Program-made: the position numbers and the translations under genes
Shown: in pieces, positions 1-6,282 of the stretch
How the letters are laid out: every line of letters begins with the position of its first letter
Numbering within the stretch: the stretch's first letter is position 1
Notes under the pieces: generated by a model
The model's database searches: none
What the model saw: only the letters and a program-made list of their open reading frames with translations
Told to the model about the DNA's origin: nothing
Source of the DNA: a bacterium
Lineage (GTDB): Bacteria; Margulisbacteria; Marinamargulisbacteria; JAAEMD01
Reading direction: 5' to 3'
Length of the DNA stretch: 7,548 bases
NCBI GenBank assembly: GCA_024225875.1
Contig: JAAEMD010000388.1
Coordinates: 1 to 7,548, forward strand

Positions 1-210
1 TAATATCTTTTATCAAAGCATCTATTAATGCTTCCTCGCTTACTTTATTATTATTTTGATTTATGTTTTCACCAATTAAGAAAGCAGGATTGTTTTTTGC
101 CAGGAATCTTAGACTGAAAGCAAAGTGTTTATGTGAAATGTCGGACTGGTTATTATCAGGATCAAGGCAACTAAAAACTATCTCAGATAATGTTTGAGGG
201 ATTAATAATT
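1..210 (-). repeat. Long direct repeat, copy B (inside the minus-strand gene)
   Basis: This stretch matches 508-717 at a constant offset of 507 bases (169 codons, in frame), with 13 mismatches in 210 bases. It encodes residues 296-364 of the minus-strand protein. Its left end may continue beyond the window. The 60 bases nearest the window edge differ at a single position, while bases 121-180 hold seven of the differences. Confidence 0.93.
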
Positions 211-1093
211 CCTGGCTGTCTTTAGAGTTAGCGTGATCTTTCTTACTTGAAGTGTTGATTTTATAAGAATTGAATTTAGCCCGAGTTTCAAAACAATCCA
301 TCACATAGTGCTTATTGATGCTTATACCATATAAGTTATTATGACTGCTGGTAACATGGCTGTCTAACAGTTCTATTGTTTTAAGCGGGTATTTTGTAAT
401 ACTTCTTGTTATAAAATTCTTGAATAGCTTGAGGTTTTGGCCTGTGGATATAAAACAGAATATGGCAGATTTTTCACTTAAACCATGATTATTAGTTTCA
501 GCATCTTTAATATCTTTTATAAAAGCATCTATTAATGCTTCCTCGCTTACTTTATTATTATTTTGATTTATGTTTTCACCAGTTAAGAAAGCAGGATTGT
601 TTTTTGCCAGGAATCTTAGACTGACAGCAAATTGTTTAAATGAATTGTCGGACTGGTTATTATAAGCATCAAGGTAACTAAAAACTATCTCAGGTAATAT
701 TTGAGAGATTAATAATTTTCTCTTTTTGGGCTCGCTAAGATTATACAGCCTTTGCAGAGTATGAGTATGAATATTATCATTATCACTAATATTTGCGAAA
801 GATTTTAATAATTTCTTTATGAAGCAATTATTATTCTTTGGTATCTTTATTAAAAGATTAACAATTTGCATGGCTGCAAATTTATTGTAACTATTGTCAT
901 CATGGTATTCTTGTTCAACTGCAAGAGTGTTTAATAAGTTAAGTATACTTTCTTTATCTTTTGAAATTTCAACTTCATCTTTTGAAATTTCAAAGAGGTT
1001 CTGTATAGTAGCTTCTGAATTTTTATTGATGCTTATTACTTTTCTTTTATAGAATAAATCTAATTTATTTCTTTTCTTTATTAGTATTTTCAT
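1..1093 (-). CDS. Unrecognised repeat-containing protein, 3' end outside window (at least 364 aa)
   Basis: Reading leftward from the ATG at 1093-1091, 364 codons are open with no stop, and the frame leaves the window at base 1. AAGGA (1107-1103 on the minus strand) lies 9 bases before the ATG and supports this start, with a further AAGGAGT just upstream. The N-terminus (MKILIKKRNKLDLF) is basic with no clear signal peptide or membrane span, so a cytoplasmic protein is likely. The rest looks helical and is rich in Asn, Lys, Leu, Ile and Ser, as in alpha-solenoid proteins, but I cannot name a family. Residues 127-195 recur at 296-364 (57 of 69 identical, period 169 residues); between them are unrelated residues 196-295. 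A short 7-residue repeat (EISKDEV/EISKDKE) sits at 35-48. It is divergent from the B12 operon and shows no evident link to it. The frame is certain; the function is unknown. Confidence 0.8.
   Translation of the reverse strand, partial: MKILIKKRNKLDLFYKRKVISINKNSEATIQNLFEISKDEVEISKDKESILNLLNTLAVEQEYHDDNSYNKFAAMQIVNLLIKIPKNNNCFIKKLLKSFANISDNDNIHTHTLQRLYNLSEPKKRKLLISQILPEIVFSYLDAYNNQSDNSFKQFAVSLRFLAKNNPAFLTGENINQNNNKVSEEALIDAFIKDIKDAETNNHGLSEKSAIFCFISTGQNLKLFKNFITRSITKYPLKTIELLDSHVTSSHNNLYGISINKHYVMDCFETRAKFNSYKINTSSKKDHANSKDSQELLIPQTLSEIVFSCLDPDNNQSDISHKHFAFSLRFLAKNNPAFLIGENINQNNNKVSEEALIDALIKDI
508..717 (-). repeat. Long direct repeat, copy A (inside the minus-strand gene)
   Basis: This is the partner of bases 1-210. 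It encodes residues 127-195, from LLISQILPEIVF through LRFLAKNNPAF and SEEALIDAFIKDI. Similarity stops abruptly at the N-terminal side: residues 117-126 and 286-295 are unrelated. That suggests duplication of a defined segment rather than a slowly decayed long repeat. Confidence 0.93.
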
Positions 1094-1328
1094 AATAAAT
1101 GGTCCTTACTCCTTAACCGAGGTGCAGTGTTTTATTTTCTAGTGTGAATAAAAAATAATTGCTACTGTATTATCGAAAATATTATTAATAAATTTCATTA
1201 CTATTCTACAGCTTATAGTTGTAAGGCCAGATCAGTATGCAGCTTATCAATCCGTGCCGATATAACAGTACCGATAAAAAGGGTAGTTATGTGAGTATTT
1301 TGATAAAGACTAATGGTCTTATAACCAC

Positions 1329-1444
1329 TATAGCTGGTACAAATTGAATTGTCCGTTTAAATGGGGAAGTGCAGTGTACTTGCGTACATAAACGAAGTCA
1401 TTTGAAAACTTCAGTGGCGGACATTTTATTTTGGAACAGCTATA
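1329..1444. repeat. 116-bp imperfect inverted repeat with nested hairpins
   Basis: The 27-base arms 1329-1355 and 1418-1444 are inverted copies matching at 22 of 27 positions: TATAGCTG at the left outer end against CAGCTATA at the right, and TGTCCG against CGGACA at the inner ends. The 62-base centre contains two smaller perfect stems: TGTAC/GTACA (1375-1379 with 1384-1388, loop TTGC) and GAAGT/ACTTC (1394-1398 with 1408-1412). As DNA this is the layout of a small non-coding transposable element or an internally deleted insertion sequence. As RNA it would fold into a forked structure just before the riboswitch. I see no clear target-site duplication, which weakens the mobile-element reading. 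Confidence 0.55.
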
Positions 1445-1460
1445 TCTGGACTTTTATTAA
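1431..1460 (+). promoter_or_regulatory. Weak candidate sigma-70-type promoter before the riboswitch
   Basis: TTGGAA (1431-1436) is followed after 18 bases by TATTAA (1455-1460), a poor but possible -35/-10 pair. Transcription would begin close to G1465/G1466, the first conserved bases of the aptamer. The -35 lies inside the right arm of the inverted repeat. An alternative is TTGAAA (1402-1407) with TTTATT (1425-1430), 17 bases apart. Neither is convincing in such AT-rich DNA; only the need for a promoter upstream of the riboswitch is firm. Confidence 0.25.
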
Positions 1461-1650
1461 ATAAGGTGTTACTTTTTATTTTCTTTTAAAAGGGGAATAG
1501 GGTGTAACTCCTTAGCTGTCCCGCAACCGTATAGCCGGAATGCCTTTATAAAGAATGTATATTTATGAGATCTTCGAGGTAAAGATTTAATATAAAATAA
1601 ATTATTATTTATTTATAATAAATTATCATTTATTAAAATAACCTGCTTTC
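1461..1650 (+). promoter_or_regulatory. Cobalamin riboswitch (aptamer)
   Basis: The conserved core is readable: AAGGGGAAT, then GGGTG, AA and TCC, then AGCTG and CCCGCAACCGTA (about 1490-1530), matching the order of conserved blocks in class I B12 aptamers. AGGTG near 1464-1468 fits the 5' strand, and AACCTGC at 1640-1646 resembles the 3' B12 box (ACCTGC); AGGT (1464-1467) can pair with ACCT (1641-1644). GAGATCTTCGAGG (1567-1579) fits the intervening conserved stem. The AT-rich self-complementary stretch at about 1590-1635 would be a variable side arm. The total of about 190 bases is normal for this class. It lies upstream of a btu/cob operon, as expected, and should lower expression when cobalamin is plentiful. 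The core is secure; the ends are approximate. Confidence 0.88.
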
Positions 1651-1668
1651 TAAAAGCCTCGATTTTTT
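1645..1668 (+). terminator. Possible riboswitch-controlled terminator
   Basis: GCTTT (1645-1649) and AAAGC (1653-1657) form a short hairpin with a 3-base loop, and a six-T run follows at 1663-1668. GCCTCG (1656-1661) can alternatively pair with CGAGGT (1575-1580) of the aptamer (one G-U pair). These exclusive pairings, the second directly before the T-run, suggest an expression platform acting on transcription. The GCTTT stem is weak (5 bp), so this could also be incidental in AT-rich sequence. Confidence 0.35.
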
Positions 1669-1811
1669 CTGAATATTTCTGAATATATTGTATCTGGAGT
1701 TACTAAAAATATTAACTGCGCTCTGCTGTCAGGTATTTAATTTTTTCAGATATATTTACATGAATACCAGAGTTGTGTTCTGGCATCAATTATGTACAGG
1801 GAGATATACAA
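1669..1811 (+). promoter_or_regulatory. Long post-aptamer leader of btuB with competing hairpins
   Basis: About 160 bases separate the B12 box from the start codon. A 10-base unit (TTTCTGAATA) is repeated back to back at 1666-1685. A second T-run lies at 1741-1746. GGTATT (1732-1737) can pair with AATACC (1763-1768); alternatively CCAGA (1767-1771) pairs with TCTGG (1779-1783). The two stems share bases 1767-1768, so they exclude each other. The ribosome binding site AGGGAG (1798-1803) sits 8 bases before the ATG at 1812 and 14 bases beyond the second hairpin. A role in translation control is inferred. Confidence 0.4.
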
Positions 1812-3602
1812 ATGAGGAAAATGTTATTTGCGGTTATTTTTTTATTTACTGTTAATCATAATTTAATTAATGGTGATGATATAATAAAAATTAAAATTAG
1901 AAAGCCGGAGACAGTAGTAACGGCTTCAAGGTACATATCAGTACAGCCCAATAGCTTGATTATAACCCGTGAGGAGATATTAACTTATAAAGACTTTACA
2001 GTTGCTGATGTTTTAGAGACTGTTCCTGGAATAAGTATAAAAAGGTTTGGTGGTAAGAGCGGTATTGCTTCAGTATCTATTCAGGGTTCAAGTTCAGAGC
2101 ACACTTTAATTATGCTGAATGGCAGGCCATTAAAAAACGGTATCTACGGTACATCAGATCTTAATAATATTAATATGGAATCTATCCAGGCTATTGAGGT
2201 TTTCAGAGGGGGGATGTCCTCTGTTTTTGGTTCAGATGCTGTAGGTGGGGCCATAAATATAATTACAAATAAACCAGAAAATAAAACCTCCATTAAATTG
2301 AGCTGCGGCTCATATAATGACCAGAATCTTTTTATTGAAAACTCTTTTGCAACAGATTTATTTCATTACCGTTTAAACTACTGGAATGGCAGATATGATG
2401 GCTTCAGGCCGGTCAGTTATTTTAATAATAACGGTCTGTCCGGGGATCTTACTTTATATATTACAGATAACTACAGGTTTAATATTTTTGGCAAAAACTA
2501 TTTTTCCAGGCGGGGCAACCCTGGTGCTGTTAACGGCCTTCTGTCCGAGCAGGAGGATCAGGGATATACTGTCCAGACAAAACTGTATGCAGATGAAATA
2601 TTATACGGTAGATCAGAACTTTATTTTGAAAAGAAACTGGATGAGCGTTATAAGATAAGCGGTTCTATTTCAGATTCCAGGAGCCTGTCAGATACATATG
2701 GATTTAATCATAACCTTGACCTTAATCATCACTCAGTACTTTTCGGAGGTGAGTTATATAAAGTTTATACCGATGATACTACCTTGTTGAGGGATATGAC
2801 TGTAAAAAATACTGCCGTTTTTATTAATGATGAGTTTAATGTACTGCCTTTCTGGAAAATGAACCTTGGTGTCCGTTCTGATGAAAGCACTTCTTTTGGC
2901 AGGGCAGATACCTTCAGGATAAGCTCTGCATGGAACCTGGAAGATCTTGCTCTAAAAACATCTTACGGCACCTCATTTAAAGCACCGGATATAAGTGATC
3001 TGTATTATTATTATTCTACAAAATATTTTACTTCAGAAGGAAATCCTGACTTAAAACCTGAACATGGCCGTAATTTTGATATTGAACTATCTTATCACTT
3101 AGCTGAATCTGTCAGGATCAGGTTGTCTTATTTCAAAAATGTAATATCTAATTTAATAGATTGGCAGGAACAGGAAAACAAAATATGGAGACCTGAAAAT
3201 TTAGATGAGGCTGTGCTGGCTGGAGTAGAGTATGATTTAGGTTGCAGGATTTCGGAAAACTTTAATTTTAATTTTAATATTAACAGCTTAACTGAGGCAA
3301 ATGATGCCAGGACAGGTGAATGGCTTAGCTACAGAGCAAAATACAGAGCAGCACTAAGCTTAAATCATGTATCTGGCACAGGTCAGTTTAATATCAGGAC
3401 AATATATGTTTCAGAACGTGCAGGTAAAAATGGAGGTAACTGGGACCTTCCTTCTTTTTTAAGGACTGATATTAATTACAGCACAGGTTTTATGTCTGTA
3501 TTTGTGCATAATTTGTTTGATATCGAATATGAAGAAATTTTATCTTATCCGATGTCCGGACGAACCATTGGTGTTATGTTGAATTTTGAACTAAAATACT
3601 AG
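1812..3602 (+). CDS. btuB: TonB-dependent outer-membrane cobalamin receptor (BtuB-like)
   Basis: The 596-residue protein is predicted to bind corrinoids at the cell surface and pass them into the periplasm using TonB energy. The ATG at 1812 has AGGGAG 8 bases upstream and gives a signal peptide (MRKMLFAVIFLF, about residues 1-21); an in-frame TTG at 1773 would spoil it. A TonB-box-like ETVVTA (33-38) leads into the plug domain (to about 152), with DVLETVPGISI, VSIQGSSSEHTLIMLNGRPL, IEVFRGGMSSVFGSDAVGGAINIIT. The remainder is a beta-barrel with alternating aromatic strands, a conserved FKAPDISDLYY / NPDLKPEHGRNFDIE segment, and a terminal Tyr as usual for barrel proteins. E. coli BtuB is about the same length. 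It is the first gene behind the B12 riboswitch and is followed by btuFCD-like genes, so cobalamin or cobinamide is a much likelier substrate than a siderophore. Confidence 0.92.
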   Translation: MRKMLFAVIFLFTVNHNLINGDDIIKIKIRKPETVVTASRYISVQPNSLIITREEILTYKDFTVADVLETVPGISIKRFGGKSGIASVSIQGSSSEHTLIMLNGRPLKNGIYGTSDLNNINMESIQAIEVFRGGMSSVFGSDAVGGAINIITNKPENKTSIKLSCGSYNDQNLFIENSFATDLFHYRLNYWNGRYDGFRPVSYFNNNGLSGDLTLYITDNYRFNIFGKNYFSRRGNPGAVNGLLSEQEDQGYTVQTKLYADEILYGRSELYFEKKLDERYKISGSISDSRSLSDTYGFNHNLDLNHHSVLFGGELYKVYTDDTTLLRDMTVKNTAVFINDEFNVLPFWKMNLGVRSDESTSFGRADTFRISSAWNLEDLALKTSYGTSFKAPDISDLYYYYSTKYFTSEGNPDLKPEHGRNFDIELSYHLAESVRIRLSYFKNVISNLIDWQEQENKIWRPENLDEAVLAGVEYDLGCRISENFNFNFNINSLTEANDARTGEWLSYRAKYRAALSLNHVSGTGQFNIRTIYVSERAGKNGGNWDLPSFLRTDINYSTGFMSVFVHNLFDIEYEEILSYPMSGRTIGVMLNFELKY

Positions 3603-3606
3603 TTTT

Positions 3607-4488
3607 ATGATCAGGGCTGTAAAGCTCCTGTCAAAACTACAGGGGACTGTATTGAAGCAAGCTGCTGCTTTTTTAACATTGTTATTTTTTTTAAATGTAA
3701 ATACCTGTGCTGTTAATACAGTTAAAAAGAAAGATCAGCGCCTGGTTTCGATTGCTCCGACTGTTACTGAAATATTATTTGCTCTGGGTTTAGATGAAAA
3801 GATCGTTGGTGTTACCAGTTTATGTGACTATCCGAAAGAAGTATTAAATAAAGATATAGTAGGAACATTCAGCCATCCAGATACAGAAAAGATTATTAGT
3901 TTAAAGCCGGATATTATTTTTGCAACTGACCTGGAACAGGACGTAATTGTAGAGCGATTGAGAAAGTTGAATTTGAATGTTTTTGTCAGCTCACCTGAAA
4001 ATATCGCAGAACTATTTGATTCGATAAAAGAGATTGGCGATCTGACAGGCAGGAAAGAAAATGCCAGCCGCTTAATTAAAAGACTGGAATCAATAGTTAA
4101 TACTGTTCAGGATAGAGTTAAAAGACTGTCTACAGATATACGGCCCAGGGTTTTTATCGAGATATGGAATGATCCTCTGATGACAGCAGGAAAAGGCTCT
4201 TTTATTGATGAACTGATTTATCTGGCAGGAGGTATTAATATTGCTCATGATGTAACAAGGCCATACAGTTATTTTAGTGCAGAACAGGTTATCAAAAGAA
4301 ACCCTGACTGTATATTTATTGGTCATACTGACTCTGATTTTGTTGCCGACAGGATAGGATGGCGAAATATCAGTGCAGTAAAATATAACAGAGTTTATTC
4401 TGATATAGACCCAGACCTGCTATTAAGGTCCGGGCCAAGACTTTTTGACGGCTTATTAGAGATACATAAGAGACTGTATCCGGAATGA
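3607..4488 (+). CDS. btuF: Periplasmic corrinoid-binding protein of the ABC importer (BtuF-like)
   Basis: This 293-residue class III solute-binding protein should capture corrinoid released by BtuB and deliver it to BtuCD. The first lobe begins RLVSIAPTVTEILFALGLDEKIVGVTS (45-71), followed by CDYP (73-76), the position of SDYP in E. coli BtuF. The second lobe carries FIEIWNDPLMTAGKGSFIDELIYLAGGINI (183-212) and YFSAEQVIKRNPD (222-234). Glu94 (TEKIISLKPD) and Glu226 (SAEQV) match the places where E. coli BtuF uses glutamates to dock on the permease. The ATG at 3607, 4 bases after the btuB stop, has no evident ribosome binding site. TTG at 3652 has AGGGGA 5 bases upstream and would give a compact signal peptide, so the true protein may be 278 residues. 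Cys34 follows LNVNT, a poor lipobox, so lipid anchoring is uncertain. Confidence 0.88.
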   Translation: MIRAVKLLSKLQGTVLKQAAAFLTLLFFLNVNTCAVNTVKKKDQRLVSIAPTVTEILFALGLDEKIVGVTSLCDYPKEVLNKDIVGTFSHPDTEKIISLKPDIIFATDLEQDVIVERLRKLNLNVFVSSPENIAELFDSIKEIGDLTGRKENASRLIKRLESIVNTVQDRVKRLSTDIRPRVFIEIWNDPLMTAGKGSFIDELIYLAGGINIAHDVTRPYSYFSAEQVIKRNPDCIFIGHTDSDFVADRIGWRNISAVKYNRVYSDIDPDLLLRSGPRLFDGLLEIHKRLYPE

Positions 4489-5441
4489 AAATAAAAGATA
4501 TAAATAAAAATGTTTTATTATTTGTTATCCTGATTATTATGATATTGTTCGGCCTTTATATGGGGTCTGCAGACATATCGCTGACAGAACTTTTGTCTGT
4601 AGAAAATAGACAGATTCTTTATCTCAGGTTAGCCAGGGTTGTACTGGCTCTTATAGCCGGAGCCGGGCTTGGTGTTTCTGGTGTTACACTACAGGCAGTT
4701 TTAAGGAACCCTCTGGCAGAACCGTATCTGCTTGGTGTTTCCAGCGGGGCTGGTTTAGGTGCTGTTACTGCAATGATATTTGGTATTACCGGTATTTACC
4801 TGCCGGCAGCAGCTTTTGCAGGGGCCATTATAAGTATGCTGCTTGTTTATAATATTGCAAAAGATAATGGCCGGGTACCTGTACAGTCACTTATATTATC
4901 GGGAGTAATTGTAGCTGTTACATTTTCAGGGATTATAGTTTTTTTGAGTTCTGTTTCAAGCAGAAAAATCCTGCATGGGATTATGTGGTGGTTATTAGGC
5001 AGTTTGCAGGTTTATGATATAAGGCTGCTTGTTGTAGTCAGTGCCGTAGTTATTATCGGTATTATTTTGATTTATTTTTTTAATAGAGATCTTGATGCTG
5101 TAAGCACAGGTGAAGAAGAGGCTGTTCATATGGGCATAGAAATAGACAAGGTTAAAATAATTCTCTTTGTTTTAACTTCATTGATAACCGGAGCTATTGT
5201 CTCTGTATCTGGTGTGATCGGATTTACTGGCTTAATCATTCCGCATATGCTGAGGCTTATTATTGGTCCTCGTCATAAGATTTTGATTCCAGGGACTTTT
5301 CTGGGGGCCGGAGCGTTTCTGATTTTTTGTGATACTCTGTCAAGATGTTTATTTCCTCCTGTGGAAGTTCCTATAGGGGTAATGACCTCTATAGTTGGGG
5401 CACCTGTATTTATATTTTTGTTAAGGAGGGCTAACAGGTGA
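4485..5441 (+). CDS. btuC: Cobalamin ABC importer permease (BtuC-like, FecCD family)
   Basis: The 318-residue inner-membrane protein belongs to the FecCD/BtuC permease family, which functions as a homodimer with about ten membrane spans per subunit. Hydrophobic segments start at 11-27 and continue throughout. Family motifs are clear: LRLARVVLALIAGAGLGVSG (47-66), NPLAEPYLLGVSSGA (75-89), LSTGEE-type coupling region around ADAVSTGEEEAVHMGI (residues 204-219, read as LDAVSTGEE), and GVIGFTGLIIPHMLR (243-257). Residues 200-224 form the cytoplasmic loop expected to contact the ATPase. The length is at the short end of the normal range. Its ATG overlaps the btuF stop as ATGA (4485-4488), which suggests translational coupling. 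Family members also move haem and siderophores; the riboswitch and the cob genes decide for corrinoids. Confidence 0.92.
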   Translation: MKIKDINKNVLLFVILIIMILFGLYMGSADISLTELLSVENRQILYLRLARVVLALIAGAGLGVSGVTLQAVLRNPLAEPYLLGVSSGAGLGAVTAMIFGITGIYLPAAAFAGAIISMLLVYNIAKDNGRVPVQSLILSGVIVAVTFSGIIVFLSSVSSRKILHGIMWWLLGSLQVYDIRLLVVVSAVVIIGIILIYFFNRDLDAVSTGEEEAVHMGIEIDKVKIILFVLTSLITGAIVSVSGVIGFTGLIIPHMLRLIIGPRHKILIPGTFLGAGAFLIFCDTLSRCLFPPVEVPIGVMTSIVGAPVFIFLLRRANR

Positions 5442-5445
5442 AAGT

Positions 5446-6282
5446 ATGGATAAGATACTAAATGTAAATAATATTTCTGGCGGATATGGTAAAACAAATG
5501 TTTTACATGATATCAGCTTTTCAGTTGAGGAAGGTGATTTTCTGGGTATTATTGGCCCTAATGGCTCAGGGAAATCTACTTTGCTGAGGTTACTAACAAG
5601 AGTTCTCAAGCCAGACAAAGGTAGAATTTTTTTTAAGAATCAGAATCTGACTGAAATAGACTTAAAAGCATTGTTTCGTAAGGTTGCGTTTGTTGCTCAG
5701 GATACTCAATTCAATTTTGCATTTAATGTATGGGATATAGTTCTTATGGGACGTATACCGCACTTAAGGAGATTACAGGTTGAGAAAGAACACGATTTTT
5801 TAATAGCTGAAAAAGCACTTAATATGACTGACTCCATACATCTTAAGTATAAGCGTATAGATAAGTTAAGTGCTGGTGAGAAACAGCGTGTGATTATTTC
5901 CAGGGCGCTGGCACAAGAGCCCCGGCTTCTTTTTCTTGATGAACCTGTATCTCATCTGGATATTGGACATCAGATGCAGGTACTGGATTTATTGAGGGTA
6001 CTTAACAAAGAGAAATCTTTGACAATAATTATGGTTTTACATGATTTGAATATGGCTGGTGAGTATTGTGACAGGCTGCTTCTTTTAAACAAAGGTAAGT
6101 TAATAGTTAATGGCTTTCCTTCAGAAGTATTAAATAAATATAATATAGAGTCTGTATATAAGACAAAAGTACTTGTTAAAAAGAGTCCGGTTTCAAAACA
6201 GCCTTATACATATCTGATCCCTGGGGGAAGTATAAAAAATAATAGAGGTTTATATGAAAATATTATTAATAAGACATGGTGA
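5446..6282 (+). CDS. btuD: Cobalamin ABC importer ATPase (BtuD-like)
   Basis: The 278-residue cytoplasmic ATPase powers the BtuC permease. All ABC motifs are intact: Walker A GPNGSGKST (37-45), Q-loop Gln85 (FVAQDTQ), signature LSAGEKQR (141-148), Walker B LLFLDEP (161-167) with catalytic Glu166, and H-loop His199 (VLHDLNMA). The order and spacing fit the iron-siderophore/B12 subfamily (FecE/BtuD). A C-terminal extension after about residue 235 (YKTKVLVKKSP...) is typical of longer members. The start lies 4 bases after the btuC stop. AAGGAGG at 5423-5429 lies 16 bases before the ATG, rather far, and AGGTGA (5436-5441) is closer. The 3' end overlaps cobC by 29 bases in another frame. Confidence 0.93.
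   Translation: MDKILNVNNISGGYGKTNVLHDISFSVEEGDFLGIIGPNGSGKSTLLRLLTRVLKPDKGRIFFKNQNLTEIDLKALFRKVAFVAQDTQFNFAFNVWDIVLMGRIPHLRRLQVEKEHDFLIAEKALNMTDSIHLKYKRIDKLSAGEKQRVIISRALAQEPRLLFLDEPVSHLDIGHQMQVLDLLRVLNKEKSLTIIMVLHDLNMAGEYCDRLLLLNKGKLIVNGFPSEVLNKYNIESVYKTKVLVKKSPVSKQPYTYLIPGGSIKNNRGLYENIINKTW

Larger units (their letters stand above)
1094..1460. other. Divergent intergenic region without a gene
   Basis: These 367 bases separate the minus-strand gene from the B12 leader. I see no convincing coding frame, tRNA or rRNA. The region contains the ribosome binding site of the minus-strand gene (1103-1114), short direct repeats (CAGCTTAT at 1209-1216 and 1240-1247; CCGATA at 1257-1262 and 1271-1276; GTGCAGTGT at 1122-1130 and 1369-1377) and the large inverted repeat listed separately. 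Promoters for both directions must lie here, but none matches a consensus strongly. The short repeats could be chance or decayed mobile DNA. Confidence 0.7.

Noticed and set aside
1567..1580. GAGATCTTCGAGG as the 3' B12 box
   Set aside because: It would make the aptamer only about 120 bases. AACCTGC at 1640-1646 fits the box better, can pair with AGGT near 1464, and gives the usual length.
1666..1685. Tandem 10-base repeat as a CRISPR or iterated operator
   Set aside because: There are only two adjacent copies with no spacer, in very AT-rich DNA.
1773..1811. Upstream TTG start for btuB adding 13 residues
   Set aside because: It has no ribosome binding site at proper spacing, adds residues ahead of a clear signal peptide, and would place the AGGGAG site inside the coding region.
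2386..2658. Plus-strand 90-codon frame inside btuB
   Set aside because: It lies wholly within btuB in another frame, and has no recognisable motif.
4090..4326. Minus-strand 78-codon frame inside btuF
   Set aside because: It is antisense to a well-conserved part of btuF and has no motif; it is best explained as a shadow.
5273..5618. Two overlapping minus-strand frames across the btuC/btuD junction
   Set aside because: They are antisense to the conserved permease C-terminus and ATPase Walker A region and carry no family features of their own.
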